From positions 6,666,468 through 6,730,467 of the forward strand of contig CM035359.1 of assembly GCA_020137815.1 (NCBI GenBank): 64,000 bases of DNA. Direction: 5' to 3'. The DNA comes from Hormiphora californensis. Its lineage: Eukaryota; Ctenophora; Tentaculata; Cydippida; Pleurobrachiidae. The notes beneath the pieces are model-generated. The model saw only the letters and a program-made list of their open reading frames with translations, was not told the DNA's origin and searched no databases. Shown here piece by piece: positions 15,190 through 27,142 of this stretch (position 1 is the stretch's first letter; the number at the start of each line of letters is the position of its first letter). The translations under genes were made by a program, and so were the position numbers.

Positions 15190-15262
15190 GGGTTCGACCG
15201 GGAATTGAACCAGGGACCTCCAGAGAGACGCGCTCGATGCTCTACCACTGAGCTACCGAACC
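15190..15262 (-). tRNA. tRNA-like sequence, copy 1 (probable pseudo-tRNA)
   Basis: On the minus strand a 73-nt cloverleaf can be drawn. Acceptor GGTTCGG pairs with TCGAACC. The D arm is GCTC-AGTGGTA-GAGC (A box TAGCTCAGTGGTAGAGC). The T arm is CCTGG-TTCAATT-CCCGG with one mismatch (B box GGTTCAATTCC). The anticodon arm is poor: stem TCGAG/CTCTG has one mismatch, and the loop CGCGTCT lacks the universal U33, so no anticodon can be assigned safely. It is best read as a tRNA-derived element or decayed gene with an intact-looking pol III promoter. Confidence 0.55.
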
Positions 15263-15509
15263 CCTGTACAGATCGCATTTCTTCACACTATATTCAAGCA
15301 CATGCCCTTAGCTAGACACCATGTGATAGAGGAAGTAATTTTGATATCTCCTTCTGGTGATCAACACACACACACGCCCTCCGTACAACGGTTATATAGG
15401 GGAATCTCACACACACACGGGCAGATCTCGGACAAGGAGAGATTAATTGATTATTCAGAATAAAGAGATCTGAGCAAGAATTAAATAGGGAAGAAAATCG
15501 AAAAATACT

Positions 15510-15582
15510 GGGTTCGACCGGGAATTGAACCAGGGACCTCCAGAGAGACGCGCTCGATGCTCTACCACTGAGCTACCGAACC
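15510..15582 (-). tRNA. tRNA-like sequence, copy 2 (probable pseudo-tRNA)
   Basis: Identical in sequence to the tRNA-like unit at 15190-15262 and part of the same tandem duplication. The anticodon-loop defect is the same, so the defect predates the duplication or the sequence never was a standard tRNA gene. Confidence 0.55.
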
Positions 15583-15783
15583 CCTGTACAGATCGCATTT
15601 CTTCACACTATATTCAAGCACATGCCCTTAGCTAGACACCATGTGATAGAGGAAGTAATTTTGATATCTCCTTCTGGTGATCAACACACACACACGCCCT
15701 CCGTACAACGGTTATATAGGGGAATCTCACACACACACGGGCAGATCTGCGGAGGGCGTGTGTGTGTGTTGATCACCAGAAGG

Positions 15784-16985
15784 AGAAATACACTTTACTC
15801 TAAAAACTGTCTGTCTGTCTGAGTGTTTGGTGATTGTGTGTATGATGGAGAAACTGTTATTGAGAGTAGATAGTATATCAGGTTACAAGACAGTAAAATA
15901 TAAAGCCTCTCGTAAAATTACAGCATTTAAATACAGATGTGTGTGTATCACGATGACCCCTTCTCGTGGGGTCCTGCGAGCGGAGTGAAGAGATCTGTCA
16001 GGGGCCGTGCTATCGACACAAGTCACAGCTGCTGAAGGGCATTGCATCTGAGTAGTATTATAATAGTGGTCCATTGCATGATATCATAAGGCAAAACTCA
16101 AAAGTGATCTCATGGTTTTCGATCAGATTAAGTCTGTGCTGAACAAAGGGCATTCTAATGTGATTTTAGATTCCTATAGAGCATAAAATCTAGAGCTCTA
16201 AAAAGTATGCAAAAGTGTGCAGTAAAAATGTACAAACAAGAATAACTGCATTATGTTTCCTAATGCTATGTTTCCCCGCCAACCTCTATTTTCATAACTA
16301 TCTAAATCTAATGTGAAGGCGGGCCAGACATTTCTCATCATTTATCAATCACTCAAACCGTATGGAACTTGGCCTTGTGTAGCACTAAATTGCGTGCCAC
16401 AATGCGCGGCTCACATTTCCTGAAAACGTGCCATTGAAGTATTTGATGAAGGAGCAACACCGTTGTCCCTCGCAACTGAGCGTGTTACAGCCAGTTTTGT
16501 GACCGTGACACCTCACTAGTATGTAAACTTGTCGAATTCTAAACCCCTATGCCTTTTTACAAAAGGCATCCGGGTAAATGCCTTCGGCATTCACCCGGGC
16601 GGGGAAAAAATAACAAAAGAATTTGAAGGTGATGTTATAACGTGGTCTTAGCTAAAAGAACTACGAACATAACCAATGATCTTTAGCTTTGATGAGGTGC
16701 TCCCTTCTTTTTTGAAAGCAAACTATACTATACAATTCCCTTTGTCCACAACTGTTCAAATGCTAGAATATCAAATTTTATGCGTTTGCCTTGTATCACT
16801 AAAAACACTAAAAACTCCAGTCAAGTCAAGAAATAGTTTAATGAAAACTATTTAGTGTTGTAGACTTGCAATTTTGTAAGTCTAGCAACACTAACTAGTT
16901 TGAATTGCAAAGGCTGCATCTTTTGACGAGGATTAAGGGCTCACTAAACGAACAAATATTTGCATAGCTGGTGTGTGATATGCGA
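15784..16985. other. Non-coding stretch with a short hairpin
   Basis: No gene seen. At about 16562-16600 a hairpin forms around AAATGCC TTC GGCATT flanked by CCGGGT and ACCCGG. The segment near 16379-16500 (AGCACTAAATTG...) resembles one at 23153-23250 and may be the same decayed repeat. Confidence 0.5.
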
Positions 16986-16989
16986 GTAA

Positions 16990-17580
16990 TAATATGAACG
17001 GGGGGTAGAGATAGAGAGAGAGAGAGAGATAGGGGAATAGAGAGAGGAGAGGGAGAGAGAGAGAGGAGAGAGAGAGAGAGAGTGGGGAATAGAAGAGAGG
17101 GTGAGAGGGAAGAAGAGAGAGAGAGAGAGCGTAGAAGAAGAGAGAGTAGATGGGGATAGAGAGAATAGAGATGCCGGCGGAGTCGTCTGGGATCGAGCGT
17201 GATGAGGGCGCTCTCCTCTGATCGGTAGAGTCTCGGTCGATGCTCTGTAGTCATCTGAGGCCTCCTCGTCTCGCGCGCGCGTGCTTGCTGCTAGCTCTCT
17301 CGCGTTCGCTTCGTCCTGATCTCGTCTCTCTCTTCTCTCTCTCTCTCGCTCGCTTTGCTCTCTCTCGCTTCTCTCTCTCTTGCTCTCTCTCGCGTCTGCT
17401 CTTTCTCTCCTTCTCGTCTCTCTGCTGCTCTCTCTCTCCTCGCTCATCTTCGTCCCGCTCGCTCTTCTCTCGTCTTCTCTCCTCTGCGTCTGCGCGTCTT
17501 CTCTCTGCCGCGCGCTTCCTCTTTTCGCTGCCTCTTCTGCTGCTCTTCGCTGCGCTCTGCGCTCTCTCTCTCTCATGGAG
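16990..17580. repeat. Decayed GA/CT low-complexity tract
   Basis: About 150 bp of GA-rich repeat (17007-17135), then 300 bp of strongly strand-biased CT-rich sequence with scattered CG. Long open frames on both strands (Arg/Glu/Ala-rich or Ser/Leu-rich) result from the composition; I do not accept them as genes. Confidence 0.8.
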
Positions 17581-19340
17581 CTTGGGCACTATGACGTTGT
17601 CACTCGTTCTTGACTCTTTATCGCGCTTTCACGCCTACTCTCAATCTTTTTGTGCTCTGCGTCCATCGGTGGCGTCACCTCTCGTCATTCGTCATCCTGC
17701 AATCTATTCCCATAACGCCTAGCTCTCTTCGGCAATCTCTAACTCATCTACTCCTCTCCGCGACTTATAAACTGACTCGGGTCGATCCGGTGTACATTTA
17801 TATAGAATTCTGTCATCTTTTCTTGCGTCCTATTTCGGCTATTTCCTCCTCGTCATGTCCCTATCAATTCATGTCTCTCCTCGACCTTTCATAACCCCGT
17901 ATTCAGCATTCCGTATGGTCTCAGTACGCTCCCTTAATAGGTCACTCTCTCCGACTTCTACTGGCTTCAACGGCGGCTATTGACTTCAGGCATTTATCAT
18001 TAACTATACCCTTAGCTTGCCATCTGTGAGTATATGAAGTGCATGCATACAGTTTCTACGTATGGCGTTTAAGAAATCAACGGGATGAGGTGAACTAGAA
18101 TTGAATGTGAGGAATACCCGGCTGTCCTACTATACAAGTATTAGGACTGGAAGAACATTGATAAGTGAACACATTTTAAATGCAATATAAAAGAGATCGA
18201 ACGAGTAACCTAACATTGTACAAGAGAATGCCATTATTGGCAACATTAGTCAAGTGCAGAAAACCCAAAATTATAGAGCTGTTGATCATAATATAAAAAA
18301 GGTATTCCGATTCAAAGCTGGCTCCAACGGCATATTACTTGCAGGCAATTTAATCATTAACGTAACCCTTACACTCCACCACCTGTGTGGAGGTATTATT
18401 GCAAGTGCATGTCTATCAAGATTAGTGGAGCTGTGATCGCTATGCGGGATATATAAGAGGAGAAGTCAGGGAGTGTGAAGGAGTGAACTAGAATTTAGAT
18501 AAATGTAAAAAAGAGGATACTACTTCCCGGCCCTTGTCCTTACTATTACCAATAATTTATTGAGACTTGAGAGATGAACATTGAACACAGGCAACCACCA
18601 TTCTAGAACCTGGCAAGATAGGGTAGGTTAGTTAGGGTAAGATATTTATGAACACATTTTATAAAATAAACATTAGTTAAGATTCAGGGACCAGAGTAAA
18701 AGTAAGTCAAGCTGTAAAAATATAAAAAGTTTTAAAAACCAGATCTATACATACATATCTTGCAATACAACCAGAACTAGATAGTGGATATAAAATCATA
18801 AAAAGCAAGCTAAAAAACCGTATCGAGTTTAATTTTAGGACTATCAAACCGTGTTATGTGTTTTTTTTGGATCGTCCCCGTGCTAACATTTGTCACTCCC
18901 TGTTACACAACATGTATCCTGGCCATGTATGTGCCACGGTTTGACAGATGTTATTTTCACAGCCACCTGTTTGACCCCGGTAGTGAGGGCCGGAATACTG
19001 CCTTTAGGTACCCAATCACTGGTACTCTGCCTAATCATGCTGGCCATTACCTGTCTGGCGGTGCCGACCCGCTTTGAGTTTCAAAACCAAGGCCTGGCTC
19101 CGCCCTACAGGCAGTTACAGTATAAAATCAACCAGGCTTGTGGGCATAGCGTTTGACGGTACAACCTTAATGCACTTTGCAGCACAGATGAGTATAGTTT
19201 GGGGATGAGACTGGCAAGGACAATGTTCGTGATGCTGCGTTATCGGTCATGAGTATCACGGAGTGAGCGCCGTATGCTGTTATGTTCTAACCCTGCTTTA
19301 CATGCACGGAGTCGAGCATGGCAAGTCAAACCGCGTATTT
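17581..19340. other. Intergenic, no gene recognised
   Basis: No exon structure or known family found. At 18838-19156 two overlapping plus-strand frames have a hydrophobic, more protein-like composition (for instance GILPLGTQSLVLCLIMLAI), but frames shift and there is no recognisable domain; it might be a decayed gene. The motif GTTATGTTCTAACCCTGCTTTACAT near 19280 belongs to a short dispersed repeat also seen at 3840, 10640 and 26240. Confidence 0.45.
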
Positions 19341-20861
19341 TCATGAACATTTCCTGGCTTTCATGATCATCTTCACGGCATCTTTTGGTCGTGTGGTAAC
19401 TTTTCCAATCACCTCTATATCCTTTATGTCCGGGTTGGGATTAACCAAATCAAAGTTTTGTATCATTCTAGCAAGTAAAACCTTCATTGCCACCATCGCA
19501 AAATTCTTTCCAACACAATACCGAGATCCAAGAGAGAATGGCATGAACGAATAGTTCATCCGCTTGACCGATGGGGCAAAACGATCAGGATTGAATTCCA
19601 GAGGGTCCTTCCAATATCTTGGGTCAACGTGTATCACACTAGTAGGGATGAACAGCAAACTACCGTTGGGAAGGTGCCGACCTTTGTTGTATACCCCATC
19701 TCTAACTACCGCTCGATAAGTAACCCGGAGGGGTGGCTTCAACCGGAGGGTCTCCTTGATAACCATCTCGAGATATCGTAACTCATTCAAGTCCTCAAAC
19801 TCAACCACGGTCCGTGACCCGAGAACCTGTTTAACTTCCGCCTGTACTCTAGCCCGGACAGCGGGGTAAATGGAGAGGTAGAACGTGGCGATGGAAAGAG
19901 TTATAGCAGTGCCCTCCATGCCTGCCAACAGGAATGTGATGTACTCATCAACCAGATTTTCAATGTCCAAGTCCTCCGACACTTGGTTAGCTTTGGTAAT
20001 GTGGGAGAGAATGTTTGGCTCCGTTCCATCCATGTTGGCGATTTGGTACTCCAAGTGTCCCTTGATGATGTGCCGGATTTTCTGGATGGTCTCATTCAAG
20101 GCTTTCTTCTCCGATCGTCTACAGAAGGGAAGGTTTATTGTGAATGGTTCACTGAATCCAAGCTGTATCACCTTTAGTCCTTCTCGTATGGCTTCCCGTA
20201 TAGTTTTACCGTGTCTCTCTATCATATCCATAGACCAGTCGAATCCGCAACCAGAGATGGTAGAAAACGAAGCCTCTTCAAAATAATCAGAAATATCAAA
20301 CGCCTCCCCCTCAGCTCCTTCCTCCGTGAAATGTTGAACGAGATTGTCTGCGGTCATGTTCACTTTTCTCATCATTGTCCTCAGAAAGTTTCTATGGAAA
20401 GCCGGATCAATAACTTTCCGCTTTTTTGCCCATATCTCCGTTCCGGGGTCGTGAAGTAGTCCATACTTACCAAGGAGTCGCACACCACCGATACTAGTAA
20501 ACATCTTGTACACGATGGGGGATTTGTGGAAACTATGGCGATCAGTTAAAATTTGTCCAACCATGTCCAAATCATTGACATATAGGAAGACTTTGGCAAA
20601 TATAGGAGCTGCCAATATATCCCATTCGTTCTCCTGTGCGATGTGAGATAATATCTCGAACAATTGATGAGACTTTCCTGCGTCAATAAGAACTTTCTCC
20701 CTTCGCCTAATTTCACTCAACCCACCCGCAACCCAGGAAAATCCAAACTTAACTGGCATCGAAGGGAAATGCTTGTACTTTCGGCGTACATTCCAAACGT
20801 ATGCGTGGAGCAGAGTGTATGCCGCGAGGAGACACGCAATCAACCATGTTGATAGAAACAT
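19341..20861 (-). CDS. Cytochrome P450, intronless, CYP46-like
   Basis: A single ORF of 506 residues, a normal length for a microsomal P450. P450s are heme monooxygenases that insert one oxygen atom into substrates using reductase-supplied electrons. Visible parts are an N-terminal membrane anchor (residues 1-25, WLIACLLAAYTLLHAYVW), the I-helix motif LLAGMEGTA, the ExxR motif ETLR (370-373), the PDRF segment and the heme loop FSLGSRYCVG with ligand Cys449. The acid-Thr pair of the I helix reads E-G-T, not the usual E/D-T. The general look (DPERY-like region, ETLRLKPP, long-chain-type helix F-G region) is nearest to the CYP4/CYP46 side of the family. Substrate cannot be told. The lack of introns contrasts with the other genes here and may reflect retroposition. 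Confidence 0.93.
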   Translation of the reverse strand: MFLSTWLIACLLAAYTLLHAYVWNVRRKYKHFPSMPVKFGFSWVAGGLSEIRRREKVLIDAGKSHQLFEILSHIAQENEWDILAAPIFAKVFLYVNDLDMVGQILTDRHSFHKSPIVYKMFTSIGGVRLLGKYGLLHDPGTEIWAKKRKVIDPAFHRNFLRTMMRKVNMTADNLVQHFTEEGAEGEAFDISDYFEEASFSTISGCGFDWSMDMIERHGKTIREAIREGLKVIQLGFSEPFTINLPFCRRSEKKALNETIQKIRHIIKGHLEYQIANMDGTEPNILSHITKANQVSEDLDIENLVDEYITFLLAGMEGTAITLSIATFYLSIYPAVRARVQAEVKQVLGSRTVVEFEDLNELRYLEMVIKETLRLKPPLRVTYRAVVRDGVYNKGRHLPNGSLLFIPTSVIHVDPRYWKDPLEFNPDRFAPSVKRMNYSFMPFSLGSRYCVGKNFAMVAMKVLLARMIQNFDLVNPNPDIKDIEVIGKVTTRPKDAVKMIMKARKCS

Positions 20862-21590
20862 TCTGGAAACAATCGTCAGATAAAATTACTGCAGGGCTAA
20901 TTACAGAGGTAACAAGTGGATTTTTGCAGCGAAACAAATAATCTTCATCTTCTATATTTCTGGATATACAACCTAGAATTATCCAGAACATCAAAATGAA
21001 TGGAATGGCAGGAATGTGCATTGATGATCTGTTTGATAAAAACAGTGGACCGAGTAGATGCTATATCGCGAGATAGTAACTGATACAGATCACACAGAGA
21101 AAGATATTTCGAGAGAAAAAGTAAATAAATAAATGCAATTGCTCTATTAATGATTTAGGCGGAAATTGGCCTGGCACATCAAACAGTAGGGAAGCTTCGA
21201 ACAGACTGTATCTGACAGTATCCTGAGTCTTCTAAAAATGTTTTATAAATTTATTGGTTTATACTAGTACCATTTTATTTTAACCAGCTCAGGGAGGATA
21301 CTATCCAATGATGGCGATATCAAGAGGCTAATGGAAGATCGTGTGCTGTGGCGGACCGAACTGACTGCTCGGACAATGAAGCCGCCTTAAGTCAAGTAAG
21401 TCAAGTCAGTACCATTATATCGTTGTTTTTCTTGTTAACAAGATTATTTGCGTTATATTCAAACAATCAAAAATGTTATATGCAGCTTCATATCACGCGA
21501 CTGGGAAACTTGCAGAGCTGAAGCTGAAATCATGTGATTAGATTCGCCTTCGCAGCAGACGGGCCACAAAATCCCGATAATTTATTATTA
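20862..21590. other. Upstream flank of the P450 gene
   Basis: The presumed promoter and 5' UTR of the P450 lie at the left of this stretch. No motif stands out and no other gene was found. Confidence 0.4.
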
Positions 21591-22255
21591 TATATACCCT
21601 GCTAACTTAAATAATGCGCCAGTCCCACTAGCGCGCTCTCGATAACCAGCCAGTCCAGCGGCAGATTATTTCCCACTGGCAGGTTATTTATTTTTAACTC
21701 CTATGTTACATTCAAAGTGTGTGTAAATGATCAGTTCTTACTGAAATACAGAGGGAACACTGTTTGGAAGAGTTACACACTAAATTGGAGAGAAAGAAAC
21801 AACACATTCCGCCAATTACTCTCTCTTTATCTTCCCTTTTGTTTCACTATCTCAATTCCTCTGTGTTATGTCTGGCATGCCCCATATCTTGTTATTTCTT
21901 TCTCTCTCTCCTTAGTAACTGTTACCAAACAATGTACACTCAATTGAGAGATGTTTTTGACTGTTTCTCAGTTCTCTTTGTGTGTTTTGATTAGTGTTCT
22001 CTCTCTTGTTAGTGTGTAATACTTGTAACAAACAACTAAAGCAGGGTATATAACCTATAAACTCTTGCCACAGACGCGTTATAGGTTTAAACCCCTCCGC
22101 CTCTCCCTCGGCTACGCCTCGGGATCGTCGTCGTGATTTAAACCAGTTTATCCGCCAGTGGCGGATAAACTACAGCTACCTTCTCCCAGCGGCGCGCTGG
22201 GAGAAAGGTATCTGAAATAACGCGCCACTGGCAAGAGTTTATACCTCATATATAG
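21591..22255. repeat. Hairpin-rich direct repeat, copy A
   Basis: A 665-bp block that recurs at 22397-23061 (offset 806 bp) with high identity. It starts TATATACCCTGCTAAC. An inverted match, GCAGGGTATATA, lies at about 22041-22052, so the first 460 bp may be one TIR element. The rest is a chain of palindromes (GTTTATCCGCCAGTGGCGGATAAAC, TCTCCCAGCGGCGCGCTGGGAGA when allowing short loops). Small CT-rich ORFs in it are not conserved in frame between copies. Confidence 0.85.
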
Positions 22256-22261
22256 TACATA

Positions 22262-22396
22262 ACTCCCTCCCGCGCGGGCATATAATCAATAGACGCACTG
22301 CAGAGCAGTGCGTCTATTGAGCTGTAGAGCACGGGTCCCGAAGGGACCGTGCATTACAGCCCTGTAAATCCCGAGCGTCAGCGAGGGGTTTACAGG
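22262..22396. repeat. Spacer made of two strong hairpins
   Basis: Between the two direct repeats sit TCAATAGACGCACTGC / GCAGTGCGTCTATTGA (about 22287-22320) and GCACGGGTCCC / GGGACCGTGC (about 22328-22353), followed by CTGTAAATCCC / GGGTTTACAG. All are near-perfect inverted repeats with tiny loops. Confidence 0.8.
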
Positions 22397-23061
22397 TATA
22401 TACCCTGCTAACTTAAATAACCCGCCAGTCCCACTAGCGCGCTCTCAATAAACAGCCAGTCCAGCGGCAGATTATTTCCCACTGGCAGGTTATTTATTTT
22501 GAACATTCAAAGTGTGTGTAAATGATCAGTTCTTACTAAAATACAGAGGGAACACTATGTGCAACACTTACACACTACATTGGAGAGAAAGAAAGGACAC
22601 ATTCCGTCAATTACTCTCTCTTTATCTCCCCTTTTGTCTCACTATCTCTTCCTCTGTGTTATGTGTGACATGCCCCTTATCAGGCTATTTCTTTCACTCT
22701 CTTTCCTTAGCAACTGCTTAGTAACTGTTACCAAACAGTGTACACTCAATTGTGAGGTGTTTTAACTATTTCTCAGTCCTCTTTGAGTGTTTTGATTAGT
22801 GTTCTCTCTCTTGTTGGTGTGTAATACTTGAAATAAACAACTAAAGCAGGGTATATAACCTATAAACTCTGACCACTGGCACGTTATAGGTTTAAACCCC
22901 TCCGCCTCTCCCTCGGCTCCGCCTCGGGATCGTCGTCGTGATTTAAACCAGTTTATCCGCCAGCGGCGGATAAACTTCAGCTAACTTCTCCCAGCGGCGC
23001 GCTGGGAGAAAGTTATCTGAAATAACGCGCCAGTGGCCAGAGTTTATACCTCATATATCAT
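22397..23061. repeat. Hairpin-rich direct repeat, copy B
   Basis: Second copy of the block at 21591. Here the outer inverted repeat is clearest: ATAAACTCTGACCACTGGC at about 22862 pairs with GCCAGTGGCCAGAGTTTAT at about 23032, enclosing three nested palindromes. Confidence 0.85.
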
Positions 23062-24689
<1,628 letters not shown>

Positions 24690-25325
24690 GGGGGAAAAGG
24701 GAGAGAATATTTTAAAAAGGGGGGGGAAAGGGGGGAAGAGAGAGAGGCTAAAAAAAAGCGGGGGGGAGGGGGGGGAGAGGAAAAAGCTTAAAAAAGGGGG
24801 CCGGGGGGAGAGGAGGAAAAGTTAAAAAAAGCGAGAGGGGGAGGGGAGGAGGAGAGAGAGGAGGGGGTTATGGGGGAAAGTTGTGGGGGAAAGTGTTGGG
24901 GGGCAAAGTTTTTGGCAAAAAAAAGGGGGGGGGGATAAAAAGGGGGAATAAACGGGGGGGCTTTTTCTAAAATTGGGGGGGGGGAAATTTGGGGGGGGGG
25001 GGTAGGGGTCGGGGGGGGGGGGGGGAAGGGAACAGGCGGGAAAGGGGGCCCGAGGGGGAAACCATTTTCGGGGGGGGGTTTTTTTCGGGGGGCCAAACAA
25101 AAAAACATAAATTTTTTGTCCTTTTTAATCAAAGGGGGAAATTATTAAAAAAAAAGGGGGGGGGGGGGGCCCTTTTTCCGGGGAAAAGGATTGGGGACCC
25201 AAATTTTGGAAAATAAACCCTGGGGGGCCCCCCTTCCCTTTTAATGGGGGGGGAGAATAGAGAGAGGGTAGGGGAAGAGGGGGGGGGACGGAGAGAAGGG
25301 GAAAGGGGGAAAAAATAAAAAAATA
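24690..25325. other. Homopolymer-laden G-rich stretch, probable sequence artefact
   Basis: Composition changes abruptly to runs of G (up to about 14), A, T and C, e.g. near 24990-25025 and 25150-25172, with almost no ordinary sequence. Such smeared homopolymer runs resemble a low-quality read end or mis-called repeat more than natural DNA. Flanking sequence is normal on both sides. Pro-rich ORFs here have no meaning. Confidence 0.7.
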
Positions 25326-25692
25326 AGATGAAAGGAACGGGAAGCAACTACTAGAGATGTCAAGAGATCTTGTTATCATTCTAGTGTTTTTTAGTCACTT
25401 CAACACACCAACACCCCCACACTCACCCCACCAAACAAACCCCCAAAAACACTCTTTTCCCCCTCATTTTCCCCATCTTTTCCCCCCCTCTCTTTCTATC
25501 TATATCTTTCTATCTTTCTCTCCTTCGCAGATCATTCTTTCTCTCTTTTCTCTCCTACTTCCTCACTATCTCTGTCTCTCGTTCTCCCATTACATGATCG
25601 ACAACTACATTATCAGTTTTAAGTGTGTCAAAGAAAAATACACTTATTGGAATGGGGAACAATTTGCAGCGATCTCAACAAAAAGGCAACAG

Positions 25693-25822
25693 ACATGTTT
25701 GAACCAGGAACCGACCGAATCAGGAAATACTAGTCCCTGATTGGCTGATAACCAGTCACGTGACCTAAATAACGAGTTCTGATTGGTTGTTTACGTGTTT
25801 CGGTCGGTTCCTGGTTTCAACA
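25693..25822. mobile_element. MITE with GAACCAGGAACCGACCGAA termini
   Basis: GTTTGAACCAGGAACCGACC at the left is matched inverted by GGTCGGTTCCTGGTTTCAAC at the right. The interior contains CTGATTGG and CAGTCACGTGACC. A related but incomplete copy is present at about 45882-45970, where the right terminus is missing. Confidence 0.75.
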
Positions 25823-26270
25823 GTTCCATATTATGATCACACAGACATCCAAACAAGAGAACTTATCTGTCTTTCTTCGCTTGTGATGGTGCTGAAAGGC
25901 TGCCTGAATGCACTACTATAATTATATGTCGACACGTATAGCAAAGACAAGCTGTCTGCAGAGTATTACAGTAAAAACGTTGAATGTTGACAAATCAGCT
26001 GTCTTTACGTGCAAGTGCAGAGAAAATTGTGTCTGCCAGCTCTCCATGAATTGCAGACAATTTGATGCCATACAAGTAGAAGGAAAGATTCCAAAGTAAG
26101 CAGGTGACAGGTATTTGTAATTAATTAAATGTTAATGTTTTTTAACGTTTAATATATTTGTAATTTGTATCTTTCATTTTACGCGATAAATAGTTGCCTA
26201 GCTAGACTCTGTTTTGCACGCCCCGCACGCGAAACAAAATGTAAAGGAGGGTTAGAACATAACAAATAAA
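25823..26270. other. Non-coding stretch, one doubtful small ORF
   Basis: A 63-codon frame (25908-26099, +) is Cys-rich in its middle (CKCRENCVCQLSMNC) and might be an exon, but it has no recognised homologue or splice context. At 26192-26262 a short dispersed repeat appears (TAGCTAGACTCTG ... GTAAAGGAGGGTTAGAACATAACAA), shared with 10583-10668 and, inverted, with 3835-3890. Confidence 0.4.
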
Positions 26271-26473
26271 TAGGGTAGCGCCTGGCTATTTGAAATGGCG
26301 GCTAATTTGAAACACCCCTTCGACTACAGGCCAACAGGTGCACCATATTTGGATTTAAAGACATCAGTGGGCTAGTCAGAACTCATGCCAAGCCCACTGA
26401 TGTATGAAAATCCAAATTGCTGGCCTGTAGAGGGGGGTGTTTCAAATTAGCCACCATTTCAGTCGCTACCCTA
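26271..26473. mobile_element. MITE with TAGGGTAGCG termini
   Basis: 203 bp, starting TAGGGTAGCG and ending CGCTACCCTA. The arms extend inward through TTTGAAA, GGCTAATTTGAAACACCCC and AGCCCACTGATG, so most of the element is one imperfect palindrome around position 26375. TA at each end fits a Tc1/mariner-type target. No ORF. Confidence 0.85.
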
Positions 26474-26784
26474 CAACTTAATTTATAGCCATGGCCCATA
26501 TCATATCATTTGTGTTGCTGTGCGTGTAAACGCTAGAACAGGTGCACTGTGCAGACTAATCACCATGAGGGGGGGGGGGTGATTGATCATTGCGAGGGAC
26601 TTATATTACTAAGGATATTTAGAGCAACTCCGAAGTAATGCCACGTGCAGTAGTATAATTAGGATGATGAAATGGTTAACATTGTAAAATGTAAAATATA
26701 CATAAATTGTCCCAGTACAGATTCTGTAGAATGATTAATCTGTCTTGAAACGTCATATTCATTTTGAGATTCTCACCACACGAA

Positions 26785-27142
26785 CCGAAACAAAGCTGAT
26801 TTTGGCAGAACTCACAGTTTTCACACAAAACAAACTTCTTCAAGTGTGATACAACATCCGTTATAACCCCTCCTTCCCACCTAATTAGCAGCGAGCAGTT
26901 TCGTTAATTGGGTCCAATTAGTGAGGAATGCAACAGACAACGCTGGTTATATCACGTTAGTATCATGGGAGAGGAAGAAAGGAATAGAGATAGTACGCTT
27001 CTCACAGAGAGAGAGAGAGAGATGGCAAAAACAAAAGAGATACCGATTCTAAAATCGGAGCTGCACACGTCGAGATACTGCTGCCTTGTTGCCTTAACCT
27101 GATTATATGACCAGATAACAAAATATAGTTTCAAGTTACATA
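26785..27142. repeat. ~355-bp segmental duplication, copy A
   Basis: Almost identical, in the same orientation, to 30817-31168. A GA tract inside is longer here. There is no coding content and no LTR signature (no TG..CA ends, no tRNA primer site, no gag/pol between the copies), so I regard it as a duplicated or dispersed repeat. Confidence 0.9.

Larger units (their letters stand above)
15134..15748. repeat. 295-bp tandem duplication carrying tRNA-like sequence
   Basis: 15134-15428 is repeated almost identically at 15454-15748 (offset 320 bp), with 25 bp of unrelated spacer. Each unit contains a tRNA-like sequence on the minus strand, a TTCTGGTGATCAACACACAC stretch and a short (AC)n tract. 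Directly after the second unit, 15749-15783 repeats part of the unit in inverted orientation (GTTGATCACCAGAAGGAG), which gives a potential hairpin. The near identity suggests a recent event. Confidence 0.9.

Noticed and set aside
16944-17722. Long Arg/Glu/Ala-rich and Ser/Leu-rich ORFs on both strands
   Set aside because: The region is decayed GA/CT low-complexity DNA; open frames on both strands at once reflect composition, and no domain is visible.
18838-19156. Possible hydrophobic exon pair
   Set aside because: Protein-like composition, but frames shift and neither splice sites nor a family can be supported.
24788-25379. Pro-rich ORFs in the G-run region
   Set aside because: The underlying sequence is probably an artefact.
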